From: Caulobacter sp. RHG1
GTDB taxonomy: Bacteria > Pseudomonadota > Alphaproteobacteria > Caulobacterales > Caulobacteraceae
NCBI RefSeq assembly: GCF_013181195.1
Contig: NZ_SMZP01000006.1
Span: 349,476-413,475 of the forward strand
Reading direction: 5' to 3'
DNA length: 64,000 nt
In this document: positions 17,251-24,924 of the stretch, one piece after another
How positions within the stretch are numbered: position 1 is the first letter of the stretch
Layout: each line of letters starts with the position of its first letter
Translations under genes and position numbers: made by a program
Notes under the pieces: model-generated
Database searches by the model: none
What the model was told of the DNA's origin: nothing
The model's input: only the letters and a program-made list of their open reading frames with translations

Positions 17251-17260
17251 TGTCGTGACA
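17251..17260. promoter_or_regulatory. Operator-like box in the OhrR-like gene promoter
   Basis: TGTCGTGACA overlaps a candidate minus-strand promoter: TTGTCA (17261-17256) followed 18 bases on by TAGATAAT. The same decamer, with C for T, occurs in the opposite promoter. Confidence 0.5.
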
Positions 17261-17306
17261 AATAACGGCTCGACTCTGCGCTTCGCCATGCGGTAAGGCG
17301 ATAAAC

Positions 17307-17323
17307 ATGTCGCGACATATAAT
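17307..17323 (+). promoter_or_regulatory. Palindromic operator and -10 box of the divergent gene
   Basis: ATGTCGCGACAT (17307-17318) is a perfect 12-bp palindrome abutting TATAAT (17318-17323). Binding here would block RNA polymerase. The gene start is 41 bases downstream, and GAGGGAGG precedes its ATG. Confidence 0.55.
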
Positions 17324-17364
17324 GTCTCGGCATCTATTTCATTCAACCGCTGAGGGAGGCCGCC

Positions 17365-17925
17365 ATGGCCCTTGTCGAAGACGTCAAAACCGGCGCGCTC
17401 AAGCGCTACTATTTCCTGCGCGCCGCGGTGTCCGTTGCCTGGATCGCCGCCGTCGTCGCGGTCGGGGCCGGCAATCCGCTGGCCGCCGGCGTGCTGCTGG
17501 TCGCCTATCCGGCCTGGGACGCCCTGGCCAACGCCATGGACGCCCGCGCCAACGGCGGCTTCAAGGCCAATCCGCCCCAGACCTTCAACGTGGCGGTCAG
17601 CCTGCTGGTCGCCGGCGCGGTGCTGGTGGCGTTGCAGGCCGATCCGCGTCGGGTGCTGACGGTGTTCGGCGTGTGGGCGGCGTTCGCAGGCCTGCTGCAG
17701 CTGGTCGCCGGCGTCCGGCGCTGGCGGTCCGTGGGCGCGCAATGGCCGATGGTGCTGAGCGGCGCCCAATCGATGCTGGCCGGCGCCTTCATGATCGCCG
17801 CCTCGCTGGGCGCCAACCCCCATCCGCCCACCGCCGTCGCCGTCGCCCCCTACGCCGCCTTCGGGGCCTTCTACTTCCTGCTGGCGGGGATCTCGCTGGC
17901 TCTGAAAGCGCGAAAGACGGCTTGA
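17365..17925 (+). CDS. Multi-pass membrane protein under OhrR-like control
   Basis: 186 residues with about six hydrophobic helices and short loops, beginning ALVEDVKTGALKRYYFLRAAVSVAWIAAVVAVGAG. The layout resembles DUF308/HdeD-type small membrane proteins, but I cannot confirm the family. A conserved-looking loop, AYPAWDALANAMDARANGGFKANPPQTFN, follows helix 2. The ATG has GAGGGAGG seven bases upstream. It is divergent from the MarR regulator with shared operator boxes, so it probably responds to the same oxidant or ligand. Confidence 0.75.
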   Translation: MALVEDVKTGALKRYYFLRAAVSVAWIAAVVAVGAGNPLAAGVLLVAYPAWDALANAMDARANGGFKANPPQTFNVAVSLLVAGAVLVALQADPRRVLTVFGVWAAFAGLLQLVAGVRRWRSVGAQWPMVLSGAQSMLAGAFMIAASLGANPHPPTAVAVAPYAAFGAFYFLLAGISLALKARKTA

Positions 17926-17926
17926 T

Positions 17927-17954
17927 GATCCTCCCTCGTAAGACGGGGAGGATC
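17927..17954. terminator. Hairpin between convergent genes
   Basis: GATCCTCCC (17927-17935) pairs with GGGAGGATC (17946-17954). It stands between the membrane protein stop and the aroB stop. No T run, so terminator function is likely but not certain; the sequence also resembles the CCTCCC repeat families of this window. Confidence 0.5.
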
Positions 17955-17962
17955 TACCGGCG

Positions 17963-19075
17963 CTAGACCGCGCCTTCGTCGATCAGGAACGACTTCAGCG
18001 CCGCGCGGTCGACGTCCTTGGCGACGAAGGCGTCGCCGATGCCGCGGACCAGGACGAAGGTGAGGGCGCCGCCTTCGGCCTTCTTGTCCTGGCCGCAGTG
18101 GGCGACCAGGGCGTCGGCGTTGAAAGGCTCAGGCCGGACATCGGCCATCGTCGTCGGCAGGCCGGCGGCCTTGATGGCGGCCTCGGCGCGGACGGCGTCC
18201 TGGCTGGGGCACAGGCCCTGCCGGACCGAGAAGCGGAACGCCTGGGCCATGCCGACGCCGACGGCCTCGCCGTGCTTGAGCGCGTCGCCAAAGCCCATCT
18301 CGGCCTCGATGGCGTGGCCGAAGGTATGGCCCAGGTTCAAGAGCGCGCGGCGGCCGGCTTCCTTCTCGTCCTCGGCGACGATCTCGGCCTTCATCTCCAC
18401 CGAGCGGCCGACGGCGCGAACCAGGGCGTCGACGTCGCGCTCCAGGACCTTGGCGACGTTGGTCTCCAGCCATTCGAAGAAGGCGAAGTCGCCCAGCAGG
18501 CCGTACTTGATGATCTCGGCATAGCCGCAGGACAGTTCGCGGGCGGGCAGGGTGCACAGCACGTCGAGGTCGGCCAGCACCAGGCGCGGCTGGTGGAAGG
18601 CGCCGATCAGGTTCTTGCCGCGTGGGGTGTCGATGGCGGTCTTGCCGCCGACCGAGCTGTCGACCTGGGCCAGCAGGGTGGTGGGCACCTGCACGAAGTC
18701 GATGCCGCGCTTGTAGATCGCCGCCGCGAAGCCGGCGAGGTCGCCCACGACGCCGCCGCCGAAGGCCACGATCTGGTCGCCGCGCTCCAGGCCCAGCGCC
18801 AGCAGGCGGTCCGACAGGTCCGACAGACCCTCGAAGCTCTTGCTCTCCTCGCCGGGTGGGATGGTGATGACGTCGACCGCCACGCCGGCCTTTTCCAGCG
18901 ACACCGCCAGGCGTTCGCCGTGATGCTCGCCCACATTGCTGTCGGTGACGATGGCCACGCGCTTGCGCTTGCCCAGCACCGGAACGATGCGCTCGCCGGC
19001 CGAGTCGAGCAGGCCCGGGCCGATGACGACGTCATAGGCGCGGTCGCCCAGGCCCACGGGAACGGTGCGGATCAT
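17963..19075 (-). CDS. aroB: 3-dehydroquinate synthase
   Basis: Second step of the shikimate pathway: DAHP to 3-dehydroquinate, with NAD and a divalent metal. 370 residues, normal length. Recognisable blocks are IPPGEESKSF, the NAD-site AFGGGVVGDLAGFAAAIYKRG, VDSSVGGKTAID near 150, and metal-binding residues in LNLGHTFGHAIE. The ATG has AAGGAG nine bases upstream and lies 12 bases after aroK, so the two form an operon, a very common pairing. Confidence 0.97.
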   Translation of the reverse strand: MIRTVPVGLGDRAYDVVIGPGLLDSAGERIVPVLGKRKRVAIVTDSNVGEHHGERLAVSLEKAGVAVDVITIPPGEESKSFEGLSDLSDRLLALGLERGDQIVAFGGGVVGDLAGFAAAIYKRGIDFVQVPTTLLAQVDSSVGGKTAIDTPRGKNLIGAFHQPRLVLADLDVLCTLPARELSCGYAEIIKYGLLGDFAFFEWLETNVAKVLERDVDALVRAVGRSVEMKAEIVAEDEKEAGRRALLNLGHTFGHAIEAEMGFGDALKHGEAVGVGMAQAFRFSVRQGLCPSQDAVRAEAAIKAAGLPTTMADVRPEPFNADALVAHCGQDKKAEGGALTFVLVRGIGDAFVAKDVDRAALKSFLIDEGAV

Positions 19076-19087
19076 GGGCTGTACTCC

Positions 19088-19681
19088 TTACGAGGCGACG
19101 TTGGCGCGAAGGGCTGCCAGAATGGCCTCGACGGCCACCATGTGCGGGGTGTCGCCGGTCTGCACGTGCACCTGCGCCTCGGCATAGGCCGGATTGCGCG
19201 TCAGGGCCAACTGGGTCAGCACCTCGACGGGATCCTTGCCGCGCACCAGCGGGCGGTTGTCCTTGCGCGAGACGCGGCGGGCCAGCAGTTCGACATCGGC
19301 CTTCAGCCAGACCGAGACGGCCTTCTCGTTGATCAGGGCGCGGGTCTCGGGATTGACGAAGGCCCCGCCGCCGGTGGCCAGCACGTGCGGCGGCTCGTCC
19401 AGCAGGCGGCCGATCACCCGGCGCTCGCCGTCGCGGAAAGCCGATTCGCCCAACTCGGCGAAGATCTCCGAGATCGAGCGGCCGGCGGCGGCCTCGACCT
19501 CGTTGTCGGCGTCGCGGAACGGCAGTTCCAGCACATTGGCCAGGCGGCGGCCGACGCTGGACTTGCCCACGCCCATCAGGCCGACGAGCACGATGGTGCG
19601 CTCGCGGAAGGGCGCGAGGTCGGCCTTCGCGTCGATCAGCGCGGCGGGCAGGGTTTCGGGCGTTTCAGTCGGCTCGGTCAT
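19088..19681 (-). CDS. aroK: Shikimate kinase
   Basis: ATP-dependent phosphorylation of shikimate at the 3-hydroxyl in aromatic amino acid and folate synthesis. 197 residues, with a 25-residue N-terminal extension before the core. P-loop GLMGVGKSSVG near 35-45, shikimate-binding DADNEVE and GERRVIG, the GGGAFV loop after ATGGGA, and the lid segment with DNRPLVRGKDP. First gene of the aroK-aroB pair; divergent from a secreted helical protein. Confidence 0.96.
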   Translation of the reverse strand: MTEPTETPETLPAALIDAKADLAPFRERTIVLVGLMGVGKSSVGRRLANVLELPFRDADNEVEAAAGRSISEIFAELGESAFRDGERRVIGRLLDEPPHVLATGGGAFVNPETRALINEKAVSVWLKADVELLARRVSRKDNRPLVRGKDPVEVLTQLALTRNPAYAEAQVHVQTGDTPHMVAVEAILAALRANVAS

Positions 19682-19741
19682 GATGCGGTCGCGGGTTTAC
19701 ACGAGGGTGGGGCCAACCGCCAAGTTTGCGAGAACCCCGTC

Positions 19742-21223
19742 ATGCGTCATAACCGGTCCATGGTCATTTCGAAGCGTTCTCCGTTCGCCGCCGCGCTGAT
19801 CCTGGCGCTGGCCGTTCCCGCCCTCGCAGCCGCCCAGGAAGAGGTTACGGTCAAGACCCTGGCCGCCCCGGACTACTTCTCCGGACCGGTCACGGACACG
19901 GGGATCGGCGGCGACCTGTGGAAGGGAACGTCACCGGCGATCATGCGTGATGCTCTGCCCAAGTTGGCGGGCTCAAAGCCGCTGTCGCCGGCCTTCGCCA
20001 GTCTGGCGCGGCGCCTGCTGTCGACCGGCGCCAACGGCCCGGCCGGCGTGGGCGACGACGCCGAGATGGGCGCCCAGCGTGGCCTGGCCCTCATCGCGCT
20101 CGGCGAGGCCAAAGGCGCCAACGCGGTGCTCGACCGCGTGACCGGCGCGCCCGGCAGCGCAGCGCTGTCGATGGCCGCGGCCGAGGCGGCCCTGATCAGC
20201 GGCGACGACGACAAGGCCTGCCGCGTCGAGCAGGCCCTGACCGTGGATCGCGGCGCGGCCTACTGGCTGCGGCTGCGGGCCTTCTGCCAGCTCAAGGCCG
20301 ACCAGCCCGACGCCGCGCAACTGACCTTCCAGCTGGCCCAGAACGCCACGAAGGACGCCGACTATGGCCGGCTGATGGGCGCGGCCCTGGCCGGCTCGGC
20401 CCCCGGGGCGGCCAATCTGAAGAACGGCGTCAACTACGCCCTGTCGCGCCGCCTGAACCTGGATGTCCAGTCGGCCGCCGCCATCGCCTCGGCCTCGCCG
20501 GCGCTCAAGCCCGTGCTCAAGCCGTCGGGCGACATCTCCGGCGTGGCCTCGGGCGCGGACCTGACCGCGCAGGAGGCCTCGGACCTGGCGTTCCTGCGCC
20601 AGGCCAAGACCCTGACCGCCTTCATCGAGGCCGCCCACGCCTCGGCCGCCTCGATCGCGGTGCTGGCCTCGGCCGGCGGCCCGCTGCAGGACCCGGTGCT
20701 GCTGGCCCGCGCCGCAGTGGCCTCGGGCGACGTCGCCAGCGCCCAGGCCATCCGCGGCCGGCTGGTCGGCGACACCATTCCCGGCGCCAGCGCTGCGGAC
20801 CTGGCCATCCTCGACGCCCTGATCGCCGCGGCCTCGGGCAAGGCCGACAACCAAGTGCTGGATAATCTGGTGGCGCGCGGTGCGACCGGCGGCTCCAAGT
20901 CGCCGGCCCAGTCCGCCGCGGTGTTGTTGCACGCCCTGGGCGGGACGCTGGACGCCGACGCTCGCGCCCAGTTCGCGGCCTTCGACCTGGCCAAGCCCGC
21001 CGCCTCGCCGGCCCGCGCCCTGTTGCTGGAAGACGCCGGCGCGGCCAAGCGCAAGGGCGAGGCGGGCCTCCTGGCTCTCTCGATCGCCCAGGACGCCGGC
21101 GCGACCGGTCCTGCGCCGGTGGACCGCGCCCGCATCGCGCAGGCGCTGAACCACGCCGGCCTTGCCCTCGACGCCCGCGCCATCGTCGTCGAGGGCGTCC
21201 TGGGCCTCGCCTTCACCAAATGA
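19742..21223 (+). CDS. Periplasmic Ala-rich helical-repeat protein
   Basis: 493 residues, family not recognised. A Sec signal spans about residues 7-32 (RSPFAAALILALAVPALAAAQ). The rest is strongly Ala-rich alpha helix with a repeat feel (SMAAAEAALISGDDDKACRVEQAL, AYWLRLRAFCQLKADQPDAAQL), like TPR or Sel1-type solenoids, so a scaffold role in the periplasm is reasonable. Two Cys occur close together (ACRVE, AFCQL). Start choice between 19742 and 19760 is open; neither has a strong ribosome site. Its stop overlaps the xerD ATG (ATGA), so xerD translation depends on this gene. Confidence 0.8.
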   Translation: MRHNRSMVISKRSPFAAALILALAVPALAAAQEEVTVKTLAAPDYFSGPVTDTGIGGDLWKGTSPAIMRDALPKLAGSKPLSPAFASLARRLLSTGANGPAGVGDDAEMGAQRGLALIALGEAKGANAVLDRVTGAPGSAALSMAAAEAALISGDDDKACRVEQALTVDRGAAYWLRLRAFCQLKADQPDAAQLTFQLAQNATKDADYGRLMGAALAGSAPGAANLKNGVNYALSRRLNLDVQSAAAIASASPALKPVLKPSGDISGVASGADLTAQEASDLAFLRQAKTLTAFIEAAHASAASIAVLASAGGPLQDPVLLARAAVASGDVASAQAIRGRLVGDTIPGASAADLAILDALIAAASGKADNQVLDNLVARGATGGSKSPAQSAAVLLHALGGTLDADARAQFAAFDLAKPAASPARALLLEDAGAAKRKGEAGLLALSIAQDAGATGPAPVDRARIAQALNHAGLALDARAIVVEGVLGLAFTK

Positions 21224-22137
21224 GCGCCAAGGGGGCAGGCTGGGTCGACGCTTTCCTGGAGATGATGGCCGTCGAGCGCGCGGCCGCCCGCAACACCCTG
21301 ACCGCCTACGGCAAGGACCTCGAAGACGCCCGCCTGTTCCTGGCCGGCAAGGGCGTGGATCTCGACGACACCGACGCCGAGACGATCGAGGCCTATTTCC
21401 AGGACCTGGGCGCACGCGGCCTGTCGCCGGCCACCGCCGCTCGTCGCCGCTCGTCGGTGCGCCAGTTCTACCGCTTCGTGCTGGGCGAGAGCTGGCGGCA
21501 GGACGACCCTTCCCGCCGCGTCGCTGCGCCCAAGGCCGGCCGCCCGCTGCCCAAGGTGTTGGAGCGCGAGGAGATCGAACGGCTTCTCGCCGCCGCCACC
21601 GCCAAGGACGGCGCCCAGGGCCTGCGGCTGTCGTGCATGATCGAGCTGATCTACGCCTCGGGCCTGCGGATCTCCGAACTGCTGGCCCTGCCGCTGACGG
21701 CGCTGGCGCGGGATCCGGCCTATCTGATCGTCAAAGGCAAGGGCGGCAAGGAGCGGCTGGCCCCGCTGAACGATGCGGCCCGCACCGCCGTGAAGACCTA
21801 TCTGGCAGCGCGACCGTCGTTCCTGCCTAAGGGGCAGAAGGACAGTCCGTGGCTGTTCCCCTCGCGCGGCTCGACCGGCCGCCTGACGGCTCGGCGGGTC
21901 GGGCAATTGCTGGAGGACGCCGCCATCGCCGCCGGCATCGACCGCGACAAGGTCAGCCCGCACGTGCTGCGCCATGCCTTCGCCACGCACCTGTTGGAAG
22001 GCGGCGCCGACTTAAGGGTCATTCAGACCTTGCTTGGCCACGCCGATATTGCAACCACGCAGATCTATACGCACGTGGCGGGCGAGCACCTGGCCCACGT
22101 CGTTCAGACCAAGCACCCTTTGGGTCGTAAAAAGTAA
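21220..22137 (+). CDS. xerD: Tyrosine recombinase XerD
   Basis: Site-specific recombinase that with XerC resolves chromosome dimers at dif. 305 residues, typical length. The N-terminal SAM-like domain (10-95) is followed by the catalytic domain with R150 (YASGLRISELLAL), K174 (VKGKGGKERL), H248 and R251 (SPHVLRHAFATHLLEGG), H274 (LLGHADIATT) and the nucleophile Y283 (QIYTHV): the full set. Nothing nearby suggests an integrase of a mobile element. Overlaps the upstream gene by four bases. Confidence 0.95.
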   Translation: MSAKGAGWVDAFLEMMAVERAAARNTLTAYGKDLEDARLFLAGKGVDLDDTDAETIEAYFQDLGARGLSPATAARRRSSVRQFYRFVLGESWRQDDPSRRVAAPKAGRPLPKVLEREEIERLLAAATAKDGAQGLRLSCMIELIYASGLRISELLALPLTALARDPAYLIVKGKGGKERLAPLNDAARTAVKTYLAARPSFLPKGQKDSPWLFPSRGSTGRLTARRVGQLLEDAAIAAGIDRDKVSPHVLRHAFATHLLEGGADLRVIQTLLGHADIATTQIYTHVAGEHLAHVVQTKHPLGRKK

Positions 22138-22143
22138 GAGACC

Positions 22144-22365
22144 ATGAGCGAAGAGACCCGCGACTCCAACGGAACCATCCTGTCCGATGGCGACACCGTC
22201 ACCCTGATCAAGGACCTCAAGGTCAAGGGCTCGGGCGGCGTGACCCTCAAGCGCGGCACGGTGGTCAAGAAGATCCGTCTGACCGGCGATCCCGACGAGA
22301 TCGAGGCCAATGTCGACAAGGTTAAGGGCCTCGTTTTGAGGACGGAGTTCGTCAAGAAAGCTTAG
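22144..22365 (+). CDS. PhnA/YjdM-type small protein lacking the zinc ribbon
   Basis: 73 residues that match the C-terminal domain of PhnA/YjdM: DSNGTILSDGDTVTLIKDLKVKGSG, LKRGTVVKKIRLTGDPDEIEANVD and KGLVLRTEFVKK. YjdM of enterobacteria is about 110 residues with an N-terminal zinc ribbon that is absent here. Despite the old name it is not needed for phosphonate use. The gene is six bases after xerD with AAGAGACC before its ATG, so it is probably in the same transcript. Confidence 0.88.
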   Translation: MSEETRDSNGTILSDGDTVTLIKDLKVKGSGGVTLKRGTVVKKIRLTGDPDEIEANVDKVKGLVLRTEFVKKA

Positions 22366-22394
22366 GCTTAACCAGACGGCGACCCGCGTTACCC

Positions 22395-22423
22395 CATTCT
22401 GGCCGCTCAGACAGGCCAGAATG
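22395..22423. terminator. Perfect hairpin after the PhnA-like gene
   Basis: CATTCTGGCC (22395-22404) and GGCCAGAATG (22414-22423) pair perfectly about a 9-base loop, 30 bases after the stop and 21 before the next ATG. No T run; could terminate, attenuate or protect an mRNA end. Confidence 0.45.
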
Positions 22424-22443
22424 GCCGCGCGGGGGCGAAAGCC

Positions 22444-23127
22444 ATGAGGGTGACGGGGCAGGCAGGGGCGATGGCGGCGGTGGCCTATGGGGCCAGGGCG
22501 ACCGAGACCCGGGACGCGCCGAAGGCGGCGTCCGAGCCTGAGAAGAAGAGTCCGGAGGCCGAGGCCCTGGACCAGCTCAAGAAAGACCTGCGGACCAACC
22601 GCAAGACCGCGATCGGCGACGCCAAGGGCCGGGCCCGCGACAAGCTTCTGCAGCTGATCGAGAAGCTGAAGATGCTCAGGAAGATCTTCGCTGACGATCC
22701 CAAGGCCATGGCCAAGGCGCTGGCGGCGGCCGCCAAGGAACTGCAGGGCGCGGTCAAGGACTACGCCAAGGCGGCCAAGGACTCCGGCGAGATGTTCAGC
22801 CAGGACCTGGGCGCCCCGCCGGACACGTCGCTGCCGCCCGACCAGCAGGCCGCCGCTCGCCAGACGATCGAAGAAGAAGCCAAGATGGAGGCCCATAACG
22901 ACATGGACTTCATCAAGACCGTCCGTAGTCTGAGCAATGCCTTCAGGGAGGAGCTGCAGACCGCCAAGATCAAGGGCGTCTTGACCCAGCCGGGCAAGTT
23001 CGAGCGCTCCGACGAGGTCAAGGACGCCGAGGGCGCGCTGAAGGAACTCGACCAGATGACCGAGGACCTGGACCGCCAGGTGCGGCGGGACATGCCGCCG
23101 GGGAGCCTGATGAAGCTGGCGGCTTAG
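22444..23127 (+). CDS. Hypothetical charged coiled-coil protein
   Basis: 227 residues, family not recognised. No signal peptide is convincing, although the first 18 residues are small and apolar. Most of the chain is Lys/Glu/Ala-rich helix (ALDQLKKDLRTNRKTAIGDAKGRARDKLLQLIEKLKMLRKIF, KALAAAAKELQGAVKDYAKAAK), likely a long coiled coil, with a second helical part around ALKELDQMTEDLDRQVRRD. The pattern recalls alphaproteobacterial flagellar or cell-cycle accessory proteins, but this is only an impression. Confidence 0.7.
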   Translation: MRVTGQAGAMAAVAYGARATETRDAPKAASEPEKKSPEAEALDQLKKDLRTNRKTAIGDAKGRARDKLLQLIEKLKMLRKIFADDPKAMAKALAAAAKELQGAVKDYAKAAKDSGEMFSQDLGAPPDTSLPPDQQAAARQTIEEEAKMEAHNDMDFIKTVRSLSNAFREELQTAKIKGVLTQPGKFERSDEVKDAEGALKELDQMTEDLDRQVRRDMPPGSLMKLAA

Positions 23128-23137
23128 GGGGCATGAA

Positions 23138-23160
23138 TTCTCCTCCCCCAAGGGGGGAGC
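23138..23160. repeat. Short G/C hairpin
   Basis: CTCCTCCCCC followed by GGGGGGAG forms a tight stem between two convergent genes; the sequence is a fragment of the CCTCCCCC palindrome families seen elsewhere in this window. Confidence 0.4.
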
Positions 23161-23173
23161 AGATTTGACGGCC

Positions 23174-23656
23174 TCACCCCGCCTCGTACGCCGCTTTCAA
23201 TCCCGCGACGTCGATCTTCACCATCCCCATCATCGCCTTGAACACCCGCGCGGCCGCTTCGCGATCCTCGCCGGTCGTCCACTCGATCAGCTGCTTGGGC
23301 GTGACCTGCCAGGACAGGCCGTACTTGTCTTTCAGCCAGCCGCAGGCGACCGCCTTGCCGCCGTCGGCCGTCAAGGCGTCCCAGTAGCGGTCGACTTCCG
23401 CCTGACCGTCGCAGTCGACGACGAACGAGATCGACTCGTTGAAGGTGAAGGCCGGGCCGGCGTTCATCGCCGTCCAGGGCTGGCCGTCCAGCTCGAAGCT
23501 GACGGTCATCACGTCGCCGGCCTTGGGGCCCTGCGGCGGGTCGATCGGATAACGGTCGACGCGGACGATCTTCGAGTTCGGGAAGATCGAGACGTAGAAG
23601 GCGGCGGCGTCTTCGGCCTCTTTATCGAACCACAGGAACGGACTGGTCTTGGGCAT
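23174..23656 (-). CDS. VOC-superfamily protein, PhnB/3-demethylubiquinone-type
   Basis: 160 residues in the glyoxalase-like fold. The start KTSPFLWFDKEAEDAAAFYVSIFPNSKI and the pairs GWLKDKYGLSWQVTPKQLIEW and AAARVFKAMMGMVKIDVAGLKAAYEG define the DUF/PhnB group often mislabelled as 3-demethylubiquinone methyltransferase. No metal-ligand set is obvious and function is unknown. Single gene, divergent from the aldo/keto reductase across 86 bases. Confidence 0.88.
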   Translation of the reverse strand: MPKTSPFLWFDKEAEDAAAFYVSIFPNSKIVRVDRYPIDPPQGPKAGDVMTVSFELDGQPWTAMNAGPAFTFNESISFVVDCDGQAEVDRYWDALTADGGKAVACGWLKDKYGLSWQVTPKQLIEWTTGEDREAAARVFKAMMGMVKIDVAGLKAAYEAG

Positions 23657-23742
23657 GACGGTCTTCCTCCTTATCTGCTCAGCCTAGGACGGTCGCGCGA
23701 CGAGCGTTCCGACATTCTCTGCGAAAAAATCAGGAGCTGCCC

Positions 23743-24741
23743 ATGAAGACGCGCAAACTCGGCGACGGTCTCGAGGTTTCGGCTATCGGTCTCGGCTGCA
23801 TGGGCATGGGCCAGGTCTACGGCACGGCGCTGGAGGCCGGCGACGCCCACAAGGTGCTGGCCAAGGCGGTCGAGCTGGGCGTCACCTTCTTCGACACCGC
23901 CGAGGTCTATGGCCCCTATCTGAACGAGATCCTGGTCGGCGAGGGCCTCAAGCCCTTCCGTGACCAGGTGGTGATCGCCACCAAGTTCGGCTTCGACATC
24001 GCGCCGGAAGGCGCGGGCGAAGGCTTCTCGCGGATGCGCGGCGTCGACAGCCGCCCCGAGCACATCCGCGCCGTCGCAGAGGCCTCGCTCAAGCGTTTGG
24101 GTGTCGAGGTCATCGATCTCTTCTACCAGCACCGCGTCGATCCCAACGTGCCGATCGAGGACGTGGCCGGGACGGTCAAGGACCTGATCGCCGAGGGCAA
24201 GGTCAAGCATTTCGGCCTCTCGGAAGCCGGGGCGGCGACGATCCGCAAGGCCCATGCGGTGCAGCCGGTGGCGGCTCTGCAGAGCGAATATTCCCTGTGG
24301 TTCCGCGATATCGAGGCCGAGATCCTGCCGACCCTGCGCGAACTGGGCGTTGGTCTCGTCCCCTACAGCCCGCTGGGCCGCGGCTTCCTGACCGGGGCGA
24401 TCAAGACCGAGCTGGCCGACAACGACTTCCGCCGTGCCCTGCCGCGCTTCCAGGGCGAGGCCCTGAGCAAGAACCTGGGCCTGGTCGAGGCGCTGACCGT
24501 CATCGCCGCCGAGAAGGGGATCACCCCGGCGCAGCTGGCGCTCGCCTGGATCCTGCATCAGGGCGAAGACATCGCCCCGATCCCCGGCACGACCAAGATC
24601 GCCCGCCTGCAGGAGAACCTCGGCGCCGTCGATGTGACCCTGTCGGCCGAGGACCTGGCCCGTATCGCCGCGGCGGTGCCGGAGACGGCGGTGGAAGGCG
24701 AGCGCTATACGGCGGCGGGTCTGGCGATGGTTGGGCGGTAG
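23743..24741 (+). CDS. Aldo/keto reductase
   Basis: NADPH-dependent reductase of aldehydes or ketones, (beta/alpha)8 barrel. 332 residues. The catalytic tetrad is complete: D51 and Y56 (FFDTAEVYGP), K81 (IATKFGF) and H130 (FYQHRVDP). The strand IPGTTKIARLQENLGA near 285-300 is the NADPH-binding end. Sequence is closest to the AKR13-type group with the opening GLGCMGMGQVYG. RBS AGGAG seven bases before ATG. Substrate unknown. Confidence 0.93.
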   Translation: MKTRKLGDGLEVSAIGLGCMGMGQVYGTALEAGDAHKVLAKAVELGVTFFDTAEVYGPYLNEILVGEGLKPFRDQVVIATKFGFDIAPEGAGEGFSRMRGVDSRPEHIRAVAEASLKRLGVEVIDLFYQHRVDPNVPIEDVAGTVKDLIAEGKVKHFGLSEAGAATIRKAHAVQPVAALQSEYSLWFRDIEAEILPTLRELGVGLVPYSPLGRGFLTGAIKTELADNDFRRALPRFQGEALSKNLGLVEALTVIAAEKGITPAQLALAWILHQGEDIAPIPGTTKIARLQENLGAVDVTLSAEDLARIAAAVPETAVEGERYTAAGLAMVGR

Positions 24742-24746
24742 GGGTT

Positions 24747-24883
24747 AGCGCCCCCTCCGTCTCGTCGCGTATCCGCGCCGATCCACCTCCCCCGCAGGCG
24801 GGGGAGGAGGGGTATGTTGCTCCTCACCCGTGAAACGGGGGAGGTGGCGCGATGCGGTTACGCATCGTGACGGAGGGGGCGCT
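24747..24883. repeat. Palindromic repeat family A, copy 1
   Basis: Bounded by perfect 15-bp inverted ends, AGCGCCCCCTCCGTC at 24747-24761 and its complement at 24869-24883, with internal hairpins (CCTCCCCCGC-AGGCGGGGGAGG and a CGATGCGG-TTACGCATCG stem). The right-hand 42 bp differ from copy 2 (31911-31952) by one base. It carries no gene. Confidence 0.85.
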
Positions 24884-24924
24884 CGCTCTTGATCCGAAGC
24901 AGCCCATCCCCCCACACTCCCGCC

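Noticed and set aside
21220..22137. xerD as the integrase of a mobile element
   Set aside because: All features are of housekeeping XerD, with aroKB neighbours; no attachment-site repeats, tRNA or phage genes nearby.
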